This document shows, one piece after another, positions 19,221 to 31,543 of a DNA stretch of 64,000 bases. This stretch comes from Sediminibacillus terrae. GTDB lineage: Bacteria > Bacillota > Bacilli > Bacillales > Amphibacillaceae. The notes under the pieces were generated by a model. It did not search any database. It was not told the DNA's origin and saw nothing but the letters and a program-made list of their open reading frames with translations. The translations under genes were made by a program, and so were the position numbers. Where the stretch lies: the NCBI RefSeq assembly GCF_009602435.1, contig NZ_VZDQ01000001.1:53775-117774 (forward strand), written 5' to 3'. The stretch's first letter is position 1. Each line of letters starts with the position of its first letter.

Positions 19221-19530
19221 GTGAAATCTCCTCCAACTGAAGGTAAGCACGGTGCAGACCTCAGAGGATCAGTGAAGTAATCGGTAATCTGCAGGCAAAT
19301 AAAAACTGCTGCCCTTATATGGAAGTGCAGCCGATCCTGTCTCCTATCGTTTCCGGAAAGACGGCAGAAAAAACGTGCTCCACATCATTATTCAGTAAAA
19401 GGCCGTGTTTATGTATGGCTAAAAATATCAAAAACAGGTGGTAAAGCCTTTTTTATCTGATTCTATTATAGATAGAGCTACGAATTTTCGGCCAAAAGTG
19501 GAAAAAAGACCACTGAAAATCTTCAGTGGC
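19221..19530. other. Long rpmH-rnpA gap
   Basis: About 310 bases on the minus strand between rpmH and rnpA. A terminator sits right after rpmH. A TATAAT on the minus strand at 19465-19470 with a poor TTGGCC 19 bases upstream could restart transcription. GC-rich segments around 19300-19340 can form a small hairpin. I see no gene. Confidence 0.5.
19502..19529 (-). terminator. Terminator or attenuator directly after rpmH
   Basis: An 8-bp stem (19510-19517 with 19522-19529), followed on the minus strand by six Ts, one base after the rpmH stop. Confidence 0.75.
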
Positions 19531-19665
<135 letters not shown>

Positions 19666-19721
19666 CTATAACACACCTCCCTGAGGATGAAAAAATTCTT
19701 CTAATCAAGACAGTCCCATTC

Positions 19722-19751
19722 ATTATACGGAATAGTGGTTTCATCTGTCAA
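19722..19751 (-). promoter_or_regulatory. Sigma-A promoter of rpmH
   Basis: On the minus strand, perfect TTGACA and TATAAT hexamers are separated by 18 bases, about 55 bases before the rpmH ATG. Confidence 0.92.
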
Positions 19752-19844
19752 CTTGTTTTCAGACAATCCAGCCATCCAACCATTGCCAATTTTTCAAGAT
19801 CCCCTTCCCCCGCTTTCCTCTCGTTTGAACACCCGCGCATTTAA

Positions 19845-20494
19845 TATAAACTGCGACATAGTTTGGATGCGACTTCCTGAACTTACTTTTGTTGAGTTGG
19901 AATTCGACGCTGCGAAAATACCCTGCGCTTTCCGCGGGCGGCTGGTGAGCTTCCTCGAGCTGGCGCTCTGCGGGATCTCACCGAGGCCTTTCCTCCCGCA
20001 GGACAAGGAAGGCTGCGGCAGCGATGCATCGTACGAAGAAAATTGTTTTGTATTTTCGAGGAGTCTCCAGGTATTTTCTTCGCTAGGAACAGCTTTCTGT
20101 TAAAAAATGCGTGTACTAGACATTTTTTATCCATGTTACTCCAAGCATCGTATCATCAAAAGATTGCCGGAAAACAAGTAGAAAGTCCAAGAACAGGATA
20201 ATAAATGGAACTTCAACTATCTATTTATGAAAAGAAGTACACATTTCCTGACAAAAGCTTTTAAGATGGCTTGTTGGAACTCAAAGAAAAAGTCTCTAGG
20301 TTTGCGATAACACCATGCTTCTTAGCGTAGGTAGCATGCGTAGACTCCAGCGGGAACAGCGCGAGCTGAAGATTCATTAGGTAAAGCGGTTTACTTTACC
20401 TAGTTAGCTGAGGCCGTGCCCGCGGAAAGCGAAGTATGCTACCGAAGCGTTGGTTAGCACGCTTTTTGAATAGAACATTACAGTTACTGCGCAT
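19845..20494 (-). repeat. Long dispersed repeat, copy B
   Basis: Nearly the reverse complement of 3286-3897 over its whole length (about 650 bp). It contains the hairpin element with arms GGTAGCAT (20330-20337) and ATGCTACC (20436-20443), and the second module at about 19930-20030. It lies between the rpmH promoter and the DnaA boxes upstream of dnaA. Open frames across it look spurious. It holds about 45 bases near 19880-19925 that copy A lacks. Confidence 0.85.
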
Positions 20495-20497
20495 TTT

Positions 20498-20990
20498 CTA
20501 TCCACATCAAAGTAAGAGCACTCTACTAATATCAACCTAACTGTTATATCACAAGCTGTTATACCACAGCCCTTCTCAACAAAAAACCTTCCGCTCGGTC
20601 CCTATCCGAAAACAGACTTTGACAGTTATCCACATAGCCTGTACACTCTTTTTTCATGAACAAATCTTTTTCCACATCGGTTATCGACAAATTAATCACA
20701 AAATATAGTGCTGTGGATAGTTTTTGTCTACAACCTGTAGTTTTTGTGGATAACTGTCGAAAAACCATTGCGCCATCCCGATTTATTTGATATTATATTT
20801 GTGTTTTAACAGTTGAAAACTGACCGTGCATATTATTTTTATCCACAGATTGTGGATAGCGTGTGGACATTTACACACATTCTTGTTTTTAAAGTTATCA
20901 ACAACATTGTGGAATACTTCGATAATCGGATCTATCCCCTGCAATGACCGTATCTTTTTATCCACATTTACTTCGTTATAATTCTCATAC
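20498..20990. other. oriC: oriC, part 1: DnaA-box cluster upstream of dnaA
   Basis: The region carries many DnaA boxes on both strands. Exact TTATCCACA copies lie at 20626, 20839 and 20958, with its complement TGTGGATAA at 20755. One-mismatch variants lie at 20668, 20681, 20712, 20851 and 20895. The box at 20958 lies just upstream of a TATAAT at 20977 and may mediate dnaA autorepression. This corresponds to the upstream part of the bipartite Bacillus origin. Confidence 0.9.
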
Positions 20991-21077
20991 CTTTCGATCT
21001 TTCTCTCGACATAGATCCAAGAAAGATTGCGAGAGGTTTTTTATTTCTCTTAACTTACTGAAAGGGGTGACGACGGG

Positions 21078-22430
21078 TTGGAGAACATCCAAGAGTTATG
21101 GACAAACACGCTGAAATCCATCGAACAAAAAATTAGCAAACCAAGCTATGATACATGGTTGAAAAACACCAAGGCAGACCAACTGGACGATGATACGTTA
21201 GTCATTTCGGCCCCTAACGAATTCGCACGGGATTGGCTGGAGAGCCGTTATACCAATTTGATTTCCGATGCTTTATTCGAAGTTACCGGTGCCGAATTAA
21301 AAACAAAGTTCATTATTCCAGAAACGGTTCACGAGCCGGACGACGTCAAACCGCCTGTTAAGAAAGTCCCTGATATCAAAAACAACGATAATGGGGAATC
21401 ACCGAAGTCGATGCTGAATTCGAAATACACCTTCGATACCTTTGTAATCGGATCAGGCAACCGTTTCGCCCATGCCGCTTCCCTCGCTGTGGCGGAAGCA
21501 CCGGCCAAGGCCTACAACCCGTTATTTATCTACGGTGGTGTCGGATTAGGAAAAACCCACTTGATGCATGCGATCGGCCATTATGTATTGGATCATAATC
21601 CAGCAGCCAAAGTGGTCTATTTGTCTTCCGAAAAATTCACGAATGAATTCATCAATTCCATTCGTGACAACAAGGCAGTGAATTTCCGGAACAAGTACCG
21701 GAATGTCGATGTGCTATTAATCGATGATATTCAATTCCTGGCCGGAAAAGAACAAACCCAGGAAGAATTTTTCCATACTTTTAATACCTTGCATGAGGAA
21801 AGCAAGCAAATTGTCATTTCCAGCGATCGGCCGCCGAAGGAAATCCCGACATTGGAGGATCGTCTTCGTTCCCGATTTGAATGGGGGTTGATCACAGACA
21901 TTACCCCGCCGGACTTGGAAACCAGAATTGCCATTTTGCGTAAAAAAGCAAAGGCAGAAGGTTTGGATATTCCGAACGAAGTCATGCTTTATATTGCCAA
22001 TCAAATCGACACCAACATCCGTGAACTGGAAGGTGCATTAATCAGAGTGGTGGCCTATTCTTCATTGATCAACCAGGATATCGATGCTTCACTGGCTGCC
22101 GAGGCGCTGAAAGACATCATTCCGAGCTCGAAGCCCAAAGTCATTACGATTGACGGCATTCAGGAAATTGTAGGAGAACGTTATAACGTCAAGCTTGAGG
22201 ATTTTGCGGCTAAAAAGCGGACAAAGTCGATTGCCTTTCCTAGACAAATTGCTATGTATTTAACAAGAGAATTGACCGACTATTCTTTGCCTAAAATCGG
22301 AGAAGAATTTGGCGGACGAGATCATACCACGGTTATCCATGCCCATGAAAAAATTTCAAAGATGATCAGCCAGGATAACCAGTTGCAAAAAGAAATCGAA
22401 GAAATAAAGGAACAGCTAAAATCCCTGTAA
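21078..22430 (+). CDS. dnaA: Chromosomal replication initiator protein DnaA
   Basis: A 450-residue DnaA. Domain I ([19 protein letters not shown]) is followed by a short linker, the AAA+ domain ([15 protein letters not shown], Walker [13 protein letters not shown]) and the C-terminal box-binding domain with [14 protein letters not shown]. It starts with TTG, preceded by AAAGGGGTGA; a TTG start for dnaA is seen in several bacilli. Flanked by DnaA boxes on both sides, it is the first gene of the right-hand dnaA-dnaN-yaaA-recF series. Confidence 0.98.
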   Translation: MENIQELWTNTLKSIEQKISKPSYDTWLKNTKADQLDDDTLVISAPNEFARDWLESRYTNLISDALFEVTGAELKTKFIIPETVHEPDDVKPPVKKVPDIKNNDNGESPKSMLNSKYTFDTFVIGSGNRFAHAASLAVAEAPAKAYNPLFIYGGVGLGKTHLMHAIGHYVLDHNPAAKVVYLSSEKFTNEFINSIRDNKAVNFRNKYRNVDVLLIDDIQFLAGKEQTQEEFFHTFNTLHEESKQIVISSDRPPKEIPTLEDRLRSRFEWGLITDITPPDLETRIAILRKKAKAEGLDIPNEVMLYIANQIDTNIRELEGALIRVVAYSSLINQDIDASLAAEALKDIIPSSKPKVITIDGIQEIVGERYNVKLEDFAAKKRTKSIAFPRQIAMYLTRELTDYSLPKIGEEFGGRDHTTVIHAHEKISKMISQDNQLQKEIEEIKEQLKSL

Positions 22431-22469
22431 ACAGCACTCTTCTCTTTTTATTTTCGGAAACGGGGGCTG

Positions 22470-22640
22470 TCCTTCTGTTTTTTCCACATGTGAATAACGT
22501 GAATAACCATACAAACTTACTAACACTCTATCCACAGCCAGATAAGCTTTACTTCCTGGGAAGAATTTGAGTTATCCACATAATCACATGCCCTATTACT
22601 ATTACTACGATTTTTTATTAAAAAAAATATATAATATACT
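22470..22640 (+). other. oriC: oriC, part 2: DnaA boxes, DnaA-trio and unwinding element
   Basis: Between dnaA and dnaN lie TTTTCCACA at about 22480, CTATCCACA at about 22530 and the exact TTATCCACA at 22572-22580. A short GC-rich spacer follows (CATGCCC), then repeated trinucleotides TATTACTATTACTACGA (22594-22610) and a T/A-rich run. This is the arrangement of the B. subtilis basal unwinding system (DnaA box, GC tract, DnaA-trio, AT tract). The region ends at the dnaN ribosome binding site. Confidence 0.88.
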
Positions 22641-22659
22641 TCCCCTAGGAGGATTATTG

Positions 22660-23802
22660 ATGAAATTTGTAATTCAGCGTGATGAATTGATGAATAGCGT
22701 ACAACATGTCATGAAGGCTGTATCTTCCAGAACGACTATCCCGATATTGACAGGAATAAAGGTAGAAGCGGGAGAAGAAGGCATTAAATTGACGGGAAGT
22801 GATTCTGATATATCAATCGAATCCTTCATTCCCAAAGAAGAAGACGGAATTGTCTACGTGGAGCAAATAGAACAAGGCAGTGTTGTATTGCAGGCAAAAT
22901 ATTTTCCGGATATCGTCCGTAAACTTCCGGAAAAGACAGTGGAGATCGAAGCTGATAATCACTTGAAAGTCACCATCCGTTCTGGGGGATCGGAATTCCA
23001 TTTGAACGGGCAAGATGCGCAAGAATATCCACAACTGCCCCAACTTCATACGGAAGACAGTTTTGAGTTACCCACAGATTTATTGAAAAACTTGATCAAA
23101 CAAACTGTTTTCGCAGTATCCACAGTGGAAACCCGTCCGATTTTGACAGGTGTGAACATGAAGGTGGAAGAAGGTCACTTGAATTTTATCGCTACGGACA
23201 GTCATCGACTTGCGTCAAGAAGAATACCGTTGGAAGAAGCCAATTCCCAAGTGAAATTTTCCAGTGTCGTCATCCCGGGTAAAAGTTTGATTGAATTGAA
23301 TAAAATTCTGGAAGGCAGCGAGGACTCGATTCAAATCAGTGTAACGGAAAATCAAGTATTATTCCGGACGAAGCATTTGTATTTCCTTTCCCGCCTGTTG
23401 GACGGAAATTATCCGGAGACATCCCGGTTGATTCCAGAACAAAGCAAAACAGTTGTCCACAGCGCCACTAAAGAACTGCTTCAATCGATTGACCGTGCTT
23501 CGCTGTTGGCAAAAGAAAGCAAGAACAATGTGGTTCGGCTCATGACAAAAGAAAACAATCAAGTTGAAATAAGCAGTAACTCCCCTGAGGTAGGAAATGT
23601 GACAGAGGAGGTTGCCGCCCAATCCATCGATGGGGAAGAGTTAAAAATCTCCTTCAGTGCCAAATATATGATGGATGCATTAAAAGCAGTCGACAATGAG
23701 CAGGTAAGAATCGAGTTCACCGGTGCTATGCGGCCATTCATCATCCGGCCGATCGACGATGACCAGATTCTGCAATTGATTTTGCCTGTAAGAACTTACT
23801 AA
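22660..23802 (+). CDS. dnaN: DNA polymerase III beta subunit (sliding clamp)
   Basis: A 380-residue beta clamp starting MKFVIQRDELMNSVQHVMKA and ending LPVRTY, with the three repeated clamp domains expected from the length. The ATG at 22660 has AGGAGG seven bases upstream. An in-frame extension upstream runs through the DnaA-trio and is not coding. It is the processivity clamp for the replicase and the hub for repair proteins. Confidence 0.98.
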   Translation: MKFVIQRDELMNSVQHVMKAVSSRTTIPILTGIKVEAGEEGIKLTGSDSDISIESFIPKEEDGIVYVEQIEQGSVVLQAKYFPDIVRKLPEKTVEIEADNHLKVTIRSGGSEFHLNGQDAQEYPQLPQLHTEDSFELPTDLLKNLIKQTVFAVSTVETRPILTGVNMKVEEGHLNFIATDSHRLASRRIPLEEANSQVKFSSVVIPGKSLIELNKILEGSEDSIQISVTENQVLFRTKHLYFLSRLLDGNYPETSRLIPEQSKTVVHSATKELLQSIDRASLLAKESKNNVVRLMTKENNQVEISSNSPEVGNVTEEVAAQSIDGEELKISFSAKYMMDALKAVDNEQVRIEFTGAMRPFIIRPIDDDQILQLILPVRTY

Positions 23803-23824
23803 ACGTTGGGAAAACAAACTTTTT

Positions 23825-23861
23825 AAACTCTTGCCGGAGTGTCCTGGCAAGAGTTTTCCCT
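23825..23861 (+). terminator. Terminator after dnaN
   Basis: An 11-bp stem (23825-23835 with 23846-23856), followed by a T/C-rich tract 22 bases after the dnaN stop. Confidence 0.8.
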
Positions 23862-24000
23862 TTTATAACAGTTTTTTGGCAGGATATGCTCTGCAAGGAG
23901 AAGGAATACTAACTGACAACGCTCTAGCTTTTGGATGGCGCTTTTCATATTCCGAAATGTTTAGTAAAATAAAAAGAAGGCATAAAAGTCAGGTGATAAC

Positions 24001-24222
24001 ATGAACGAAGAAATTGAAATCAATACTGCGTATATCCAACTAGGTCAGTTTTTGAAACTGGCCAATATTTTGGAAACCGGCGGTATGGTAAAATTGTTTC
24101 TGGCCGAGTATCACGTTTTGGTGAACGGCGAGCCGGAAAATCGCAGGGGTAGAAAACTATATCCCGGCGATACGGTTGAAATAGAGGAAGTTGGTTCTTT
24201 TACTGTGGCTAAGCAAAAGTGA
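24001..24222 (+). CDS. yaaA: S4 domain protein YaaA
   Basis: A 73-residue RNA-binding S4-like protein (QLGQFLKLANILETGGMVK, then VLVNGEPENRRGRKLYPGD). It matches YaaA, always found between dnaN and recF in bacilli and reported to act in 50S ribosome assembly. The ATG follows AGGTGATAAC. It lies 40 bases before recF and is probably cotranscribed with it. Confidence 0.95.
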   Translation: MNEEIEINTAYIQLGQFLKLANILETGGMVKLFLAEYHVLVNGEPENRRGRKLYPGDTVEIEEVGSFTVAKQK

Positions 24223-24262
24223 CGGTTTTTCCTCATGAACCAGGAAAAGAAAGGGAATTCGG

Positions 24263-25375
24263 ATGCATATTAACCAACTAGCCCTTAAGAATTACCGGAA
24301 TTATGAGCAAATGCAATTAACCTTTGATGATAAAATCAACGTCATAATCGGCGAAAATGCCCAAGGCAAAACGAATTTGATGGAGGCTATCTATGTACTT
24401 GCCTTCGCGAAATCACACCGGACGCCGAGAGACAAAGAACTTGTCCAATGGGAGAAAGAATATGCTAAAATAGAGGGGAATGTCTCAAAAAGAAACAGAA
24501 GCTTCCCCCTGGAAATCATCATCTCTTCCAAAGGCAAGAAAGCCAAACTGAATCATCTTGAGCAGCGGCGCTTGAGTGACTATATCGGAGCGATGAATGT
24601 AGTCATGTTCGCACCTGAAGACTTGAACCTGGTAAAAGGCAGTCCACAGGTCCGCAGGCGCTTTATCGATATGGAAATCGGACAAATTCAGCCCACCTAT
24701 ATCTATCATCTAGTTCAATACCAAAAAATCGTCAAACAACGGAATCATTTGTTGAAAGGTTTACAAAGAAAACAGCAGGCCGACCGGACGATGCTCCAAG
24801 TATTGACAGAGCAGCTGATTGAGCATGCTGCCTTTATCATAGAAAAACGATTTACCTTCCTGGAATTGTTAAGGAAGTGGGCGGATCCCATTCACCAGGG
24901 AATCAGCCGCGGGATTGAACGACTCGAAATTAACTACCAGGGCACGATTGAGGTATCAGAAGACAGTAATAGGGAAAAAATAACAAGTATGTACCAGCAG
25001 CGTTTTGCGGAAGTGGAGAACAAGGAAATCGATAGAGGGACGACGCTTGTCGGACCCCACCGCGACGATCTGCTGTTTCTTGTCAATGGCAAAGATGTGC
25101 AGACATATGGATCACAGGGGCAGCAGCGCACCACCGCTCTTTCGTTGAAGCTGGCTGAAATAGAGCTGATTTACAATGAAGTCGGTGAGTATCCTATCCT
25201 GCTGCTTGATGATGTGCTTAGCGAACTGGACGATTACCGACAATCTCACTTGCTGAACACGATACAGGGAAAAGTACAAACATTTGTATCGACCACCAGT
25301 GTGGACGGCATAAAACACGAAACACTGGAAAAGGCAGAACTATTCCACATAGAAAATGGAAAACTCGTCACGTAG
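24263..25375 (+). CDS. recF: DNA replication and repair protein RecF
   Basis: A 370-residue SMC-like ATPase with Walker [16 protein letters not shown] near residue 34, the ABC signature region [18 protein letters not shown] and Walker [14 protein letters not shown]. With RecO and RecR it loads RecA at gaps. It follows yaaA and precedes remB in the conserved order. Confidence 0.97.
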   Translation: MHINQLALKNYRNYEQMQLTFDDKINVIIGENAQGKTNLMEAIYVLAFAKSHRTPRDKELVQWEKEYAKIEGNVSKRNRSFPLEIIISSKGKKAKLNHLEQRRLSDYIGAMNVVMFAPEDLNLVKGSPQVRRRFIDMEIGQIQPTYIYHLVQYQKIVKQRNHLLKGLQRKQQADRTMLQVLTEQLIEHAAFIIEKRFTFLELLRKWADPIHQGISRGIERLEINYQGTIEVSEDSNREKITSMYQQRFAEVENKEIDRGTTLVGPHRDDLLFLVNGKDVQTYGSQGQQRTTALSLKLAEIELIYNEVGEYPILLLDDVLSELDDYRQSHLLNTIQGKVQTFVSTTSVDGIKHETLEKAELFHIENGKLVT

Positions 25376-25390
25376 AAATGGGGGAAAACG

Positions 25391-25675
25391 TTGTTTATTC
25401 ATATTGGAGATGATAACGTCATTCGTTCAGAGGAAGTGGTCGCTATTATCGATCATCAGCTAGTAGCTTCCTCTACGATCAATGAGCAGATGCTTTTCAA
25501 TCAGCGCAAAAACAAAAACGTGCTGGACCCCTCGGAGGAAGGGACGAAATCAATAGTCATCACAACAAATCATATTTATTACAGTCCCTTGTCCGTATTG
25601 ACATTGAAAAAGCGTGCGAGCATGATTTCGACGATTAGTAAATTAGAAGACTATTCGGAGTCTTTTGAAGAATAG
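25391..25675 (+). CDS. remB: Extracellular matrix regulator RemB (YaaB)
   Basis: A 94-residue protein (MFIHIGDDNVIRSEEVVAII at the start) matching YaaB/RemB, a regulator of matrix genes in B. subtilis. It starts with TTG, 15 bases after recF, preceded by a GGGGGAAAA site. It is compact and charged with no membrane segment. It probably shares the recF transcript. Confidence 0.92.
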   Translation: MFIHIGDDNVIRSEEVVAIIDHQLVASSTINEQMLFNQRKNKNVLDPSEEGTKSIVITTNHIYYSPLSVLTLKKRASMISTISKLEDYSESFEE

Positions 25676-25707
25676 AACCCAAAGGATCAAACCCTTGAGA
25701 AGTGTAG

Positions 25708-27633
<1,926 letters not shown>

Positions 27634-27762
27634 TATTGAACACTTCAGGTAGCCAGATAGAGAAACAATTTGCAGAGACGGATTTGTATTGGAAAGCAGC
27701 AACGACTTTTTTGTCTTTCCATATCCAGTCTCTCTTCCTCATTTTGATTAGGAGGTAATCCC

Positions 27763-30306
27763 ATGGTGGATCAACAACGTCCGCAAGTTCAAGAAGTAAA
27801 TATTAGCCAGGAGATGAGAACCTCATTTTTGGATTATGCCATGAGTGTTATTGTCTCACGCGCCCTTCCCGATGTCCGGGACGGTTTGAAACCAGTACAC
27901 AGACGTATTTTATATGCGATGAATGATTTAGGCATGCACTCCGACAAGGCTTATAAAAAGTCGGCGAGAATCGTCGGGGAAGTTATCGGTAAGTACCATC
28001 CGCATGGTGACTCTGCCGTGTACGAAGCAATGGTAAGAATGGCACAGGATTTCAGCTATCGTTACATGCTCGTAGACGGACACGGCAACTTCGGGTCTGT
28101 CGATGGAGACTCTGCAGCTGCCATGCGTTACACAGAAGCAAGGATGTCAAAGATATCGATGGAGTTACTGCGGGATATTAACAAGGATACCATCGACTAC
28201 AACGACAACTATGATGGATCAGAAAGAGAGCCAGCTGTCTTTCCAGCCCGTTTCCCCAATTTATTGGTAAACGGTGCTTCAGGGATTGCGGTGGGAATGG
28301 CGACTAATATCCCTCCCCACCATTTGGGTGAAACAATCGATGCAGTCCTTGCTGTCAGCCAGGATCCCGACATCACAATCGAAGAACTGATGGAAAACCA
28401 TATATATGGGCCTGATTTTCCGACAGCAGGCCAAATTTTAGGCCGAAGCGGAATCAGAAAAGCATTTGAAACGGGTAAAGGCTCGATCACCATCCGGGCA
28501 AAAGCGACAATTGAAGAACATGCAAACGGAAAGTCCGATATTATTGTGACGGAATTGCCATACCAGGTGAACAAAGCCAAACTGGTCGAAAAAATCGCCG
28601 ATTTAGTACGGGACAAGCGGTTGGAAGGTATCACCGACCTGCGCGATGAATCCGACCGGACAGGTATGCGTGTTGTCATAGAGCTGCGCCGGGACGCCAA
28701 TCCGAACGTCATTTTAAACAATCTTTATAAACAGACGGCGCTGCAGACTTCTTTCGGCATCAACATGCTGGCTTTGGTGGATGGCCATCCAAAGGTTCTG
28801 AATCTGAAACAAACCCTTCAGCATTACCTGGAACATCAAAAAGTGGTTATCAAGCGCCGGACTGCTTATGAGCTGAAAAAGGCTGAAGCAAGAGCGCACA
28901 TTTTGGAAGGTTTGCGGGTCGCACTTGATCATCTTGATGAAGTAATTACCCTGATCCGCCAATCTAAAACCACCGATATCGCAAGAGAAGGTTTGATGAA
29001 TCAGTTCGAACTTACCGAAAAGCAAGCGCAAGCTATTTTGGATATGAGACTCCAGCGTTTGACCGGGCTGGAAAGAGAAAAAATCGAAGAAGAATACCAG
29101 GAACTGGTCAAGCTCATCGAAGAGCTGCGGGCAATCCTCGCCGATGATGAGAAAGTGCTGGAAATCATCCGGGAAGAGCTCACAGAAATCAAAGAACGTT
29201 TCAGCGATGAAAGACGGACCGAGATTGTTATTGGCGGAACGGATTTCATCGAGGATGAGGATCTCATTCCAGAAGAGAACATCGTCATCACCTTGACGCA
29301 TCAAGGCTATGTCAAACGCTTGCCATCTTCCACTTACCGTGCACAAAAACGCGGAGGACGAGGCATCCAGGGCATGGGGACAAATGATGATGATTTCGTC
29401 GAGCATTTAGTTTCCGCCTCCACCCATAGCCGTATTCTCTTTTTCACGAACAAAGGGAAGGTCTACCGTTCCAAGGGCTATGAAGTCCCTGAATTCGGAC
29501 GTACTGCCAAAGGAATACCGATCATCAACCTTTTGGAAATCGAAAAAGATGAATGGGTCAATGCTGTCATAACGGTGGATGAATTCAAAGACGATCATTA
29601 CTTGTTCTTTACGACAAAACAAGGAATATCGAAACGGACCCAGCTGTCCCAATTCGCCAATATCCGAAAAGGCGGTCTGATCGCACTAAACCTACGTGAG
29701 GACGACGAATTGATTTCAGTGCGACTGACAGATGGAACGAAGCACATTATGATCGGTACTCAAAATGGATATTTGATCCGTTTTCCAGAAGATCAAATCC
29801 GTTCGATGGGCCGTACTGCCTCCGGGGTAAAAGGGATCTCTTTAAGAGGTGACGACAAGGTGGTTTCGATGGAAATCATCGAAGATGGCCTGCATGTCAT
29901 GAACGTCACCAGCAAGGGATATGGCAAACGTACCCCTGCAGCCGAATACCGGATAACCAACCGGGGAGGAAAGGGTATCTTCACCTCCAACCTTACGGAT
30001 AAGACCGGCAAGGTGGTAGCTGTCAAAGCGGTGACAGGCGAGGAAGATATCATGATCATCACCGAAGCAGGTGTGTTGATCAGGATGCCTGTCGAAGGAA
30101 TTTCGATTACTGGACGTAATACACAGGGGGTACGCCTGATCAGAGTGCAGGAGGGCGAAGAAGTGGCGACGGTTGCCCGGATTGAAACAGAAGAAGAAAT
30201 CGAAGAAGAATTGCCGCCGGAAACCGTCAATGAAAACGAACAAGTGCCGGTAGAGCCCGGTGAAATCGAAGAAGCTTTGGATGAAGCAGAGGAAGAAGAA
30301 GAGTAA
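27763..30306 (+). CDS. gyrA: DNA gyrase subunit A
   Basis: An 847-residue GyrA. The catalytic tyrosine is Y123 (AMRYTEARM). The quinolone-determining region is [12 protein letters not shown] with S84 and E88, the susceptible form. The C-terminal beta-pinwheel carries a GyrA-box-like RGGRGIQGM. The tail is strongly acidic ([11 protein letters not shown]), a feature that tunes supercoiling in other GyrA proteins. The ATG follows AGGAGGTAATCCC. Unlike B. subtilis, no rRNA operon follows. Confidence 0.98.
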   Translation: MVDQQRPQVQEVNISQEMRTSFLDYAMSVIVSRALPDVRDGLKPVHRRILYAMNDLGMHSDKAYKKSARIVGEVIGKYHPHGDSAVYEAMVRMAQDFSYRYMLVDGHGNFGSVDGDSAAAMRYTEARMSKISMELLRDINKDTIDYNDNYDGSEREPAVFPARFPNLLVNGASGIAVGMATNIPPHHLGETIDAVLAVSQDPDITIEELMENHIYGPDFPTAGQILGRSGIRKAFETGKGSITIRAKATIEEHANGKSDIIVTELPYQVNKAKLVEKIADLVRDKRLEGITDLRDESDRTGMRVVIELRRDANPNVILNNLYKQTALQTSFGINMLALVDGHPKVLNLKQTLQHYLEHQKVVIKRRTAYELKKAEARAHILEGLRVALDHLDEVITLIRQSKTTDIAREGLMNQFELTEKQAQAILDMRLQRLTGLEREKIEEEYQELVKLIEELRAILADDEKVLEIIREELTEIKERFSDERRTEIVIGGTDFIEDEDLIPEENIVITLTHQGYVKRLPSSTYRAQKRGGRGIQGMGTNDDDFVEHLVSASTHSRILFFTNKGKVYRSKGYEVPEFGRTAKGIPIINLLEIEKDEWVNAVITVDEFKDDHYLFFTTKQGISKRTQLSQFANIRKGGLIALNLREDDELISVRLTDGTKHIMIGTQNGYLIRFPEDQIRSMGRTASGVKGISLRGDDKVVSMEIIEDGLHVMNVTSKGYGKRTPAAEYRITNRGGKGIFTSNLTDKTGKVVAVKAVTGEEDIMIITEAGVLIRMPVEGISITGRNTQGVRLIRVQEGEEVATVARIETEEEIEEELPPETVNENEQVPVEPGEIEEALDEAEEEEE

Positions 30307-30322
30307 GACAGGATAAATATAG

Positions 30323-30366
30323 GCGGAAACGGGCTGACTGATACATACAGATCAGCCCGTTCTGCC
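30323..30366 (+). terminator. Long hairpin after gyrA
   Basis: GGCGGAAACGGGCTGA pairs with TCAGCCCGTTCTGCC, a stem of about 15 bp, but no T run follows. It could stabilise the gyrA mRNA 3' end rather than terminate. Confidence 0.5.
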
Positions 30367-30410
30367 AATCAATAGAGTTATATACATACGGATAAAGAGG
30401 TGGAGAAAAG

Positions 30411-31496
30411 GTGAAAGTACACCCGTCTCAGTTGATTCCAGGCTGTGTGGTTGTCAAAGATCTCATCGGAAAAACCGGACGCCCGATCATGCATGGAAAA
30501 ACTGTTTTAACTGATGATTTGATTGATATTTTACATCGTTTTCTTGTTGAAGAAGTCGAAGTGTTTTCCCGCCTGGAGGATGGAAAACCATATGTTCCCG
30601 GCAGGAAAGTAGTCGAGAAGGAACCAACCAGGGAAACTTCCACTCCTTCTGATCTGCCTTTTACCGAATTTTACATGTGGACGGTCAAGCAATACAAGCA
30701 GATGTTCCTTGATTGGAAAAACGGAAAAAATATGCAAATAAACCAAGTAAGAAAGCTGATTGTTCCTCTTCTCGAAAGAGTCGATGAAATCGGTTTGAAG
30801 CTTTATAATTTGCATAAGCTTTCTACTGCGAAGGATTATTTTTTCCACCATGCTGTCATGGTGGCACTGCTTTCTGCCTTTTTGGCAAAAAAAAGCAACT
30901 ACAAGCATGAATGGATTCAAATCGGCATTGCAGGTTTTCTCGCGGACTGCGGCATGGTGAAAATAGACGAACATATTCTTTTTAAAGCAGGTCCACTCAG
31001 TTCGGCTGAATATGAAGAAATCAAAAAACATCCAGTTTATTCTTACCGCTTTGTAGAACCGGTCTCTTCCGTCTCCCAAGGAACGAAGTTGGCCATTTTG
31101 CAGCATCACGAAAGGTTGGACGGCAGTGGCTACCCACTAGGGGTGGGAGGAGAAAAAATCCATCCATATGCCAGGCTGATCGCCATCAGTGATATTTACC
31201 ATGCAATGACTGCTGAGCGTGCTTACCAAAAGCCACAGTCTCCGTTCAAGGTTATCGAGGAAATGGTGTATGAACAATTCGGTAAATTGGACCATCCTCT
31301 CGTGGAGAACTTTGTCAGCAGTTTGACGAACTTCGGAACGGGTACTAAGGTGGTTTTGTCCAATAAGCAAAAGGCAGAAATCGTGTTTATCGAATCACAG
31401 CATCCGACAAGGCCGATGGTACGGCTCCTATCCGGACAGCAGGTCATTTCCTTGAAAGATGACCGATCACTCTACATAGAAGAAATTTTATCCTGA
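30411..31496 (+). CDS. HD-GYP-like domain protein with altered HD motif
   Basis: A 361-residue protein. The N-terminal 100 residues resemble the beta-rich segment seen before many HD-GYP domains. The domain follows with HHAVMVALLSAFL (144-158), ILQHHERLDGSGYPLG (230-245) and ARLIAISDIYHAM. HD-GYP domains hydrolyse cyclic di-GMP using metal bound by the HD pair. Here the expected LHDIGK is FLADCGM (176-182), so the histidine is alanine while the aspartate remains. Activity may be lost or changed. The start has an AGGTGGAGAAAAG-type site. Confidence 0.85.
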   Translation: MKVHPSQLIPGCVVVKDLIGKTGRPIMHGKTVLTDDLIDILHRFLVEEVEVFSRLEDGKPYVPGRKVVEKEPTRETSTPSDLPFTEFYMWTVKQYKQMFLDWKNGKNMQINQVRKLIVPLLERVDEIGLKLYNLHKLSTAKDYFFHHAVMVALLSAFLAKKSNYKHEWIQIGIAGFLADCGMVKIDEHILFKAGPLSSAEYEEIKKHPVYSYRFVEPVSSVSQGTKLAILQHHERLDGSGYPLGVGGEKIHPYARLIAISDIYHAMTAERAYQKPQSPFKVIEEMVYEQFGKLDHPLVENFVSSLTNFGTGTKVVLSNKQKAEIVFIESQHPTRPMVRLLSGQQVISLKDDRSLYIEEILS

Positions 31497-31510
31497 ATTT
31501 TGAAAGGTTT

Positions 31511-31543
31511 GAAAGGCTTTCCCGGCTTTTCGAGCCTTTTTTA
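31511..31543. terminator. Terminator between HD-GYP-like gene and yaaC
   Basis: AAAGGCT and AGCCTTTTTT form a 7-bp stem with a T run. The two genes are convergent. Confidence 0.65.

Noticed and set aside
19735..20134. Open frames of 70-122 codons between rpmH and dnaA
   Set aside because: They fall in repeat copy B. Composition and lack of ribosome binding sites argue against coding.
22567..22659. Upstream in-frame extension of dnaN
   Set aside because: It translates the DnaA-trio and unwinding element. The AGGAGG site and homology place the start at 22660.
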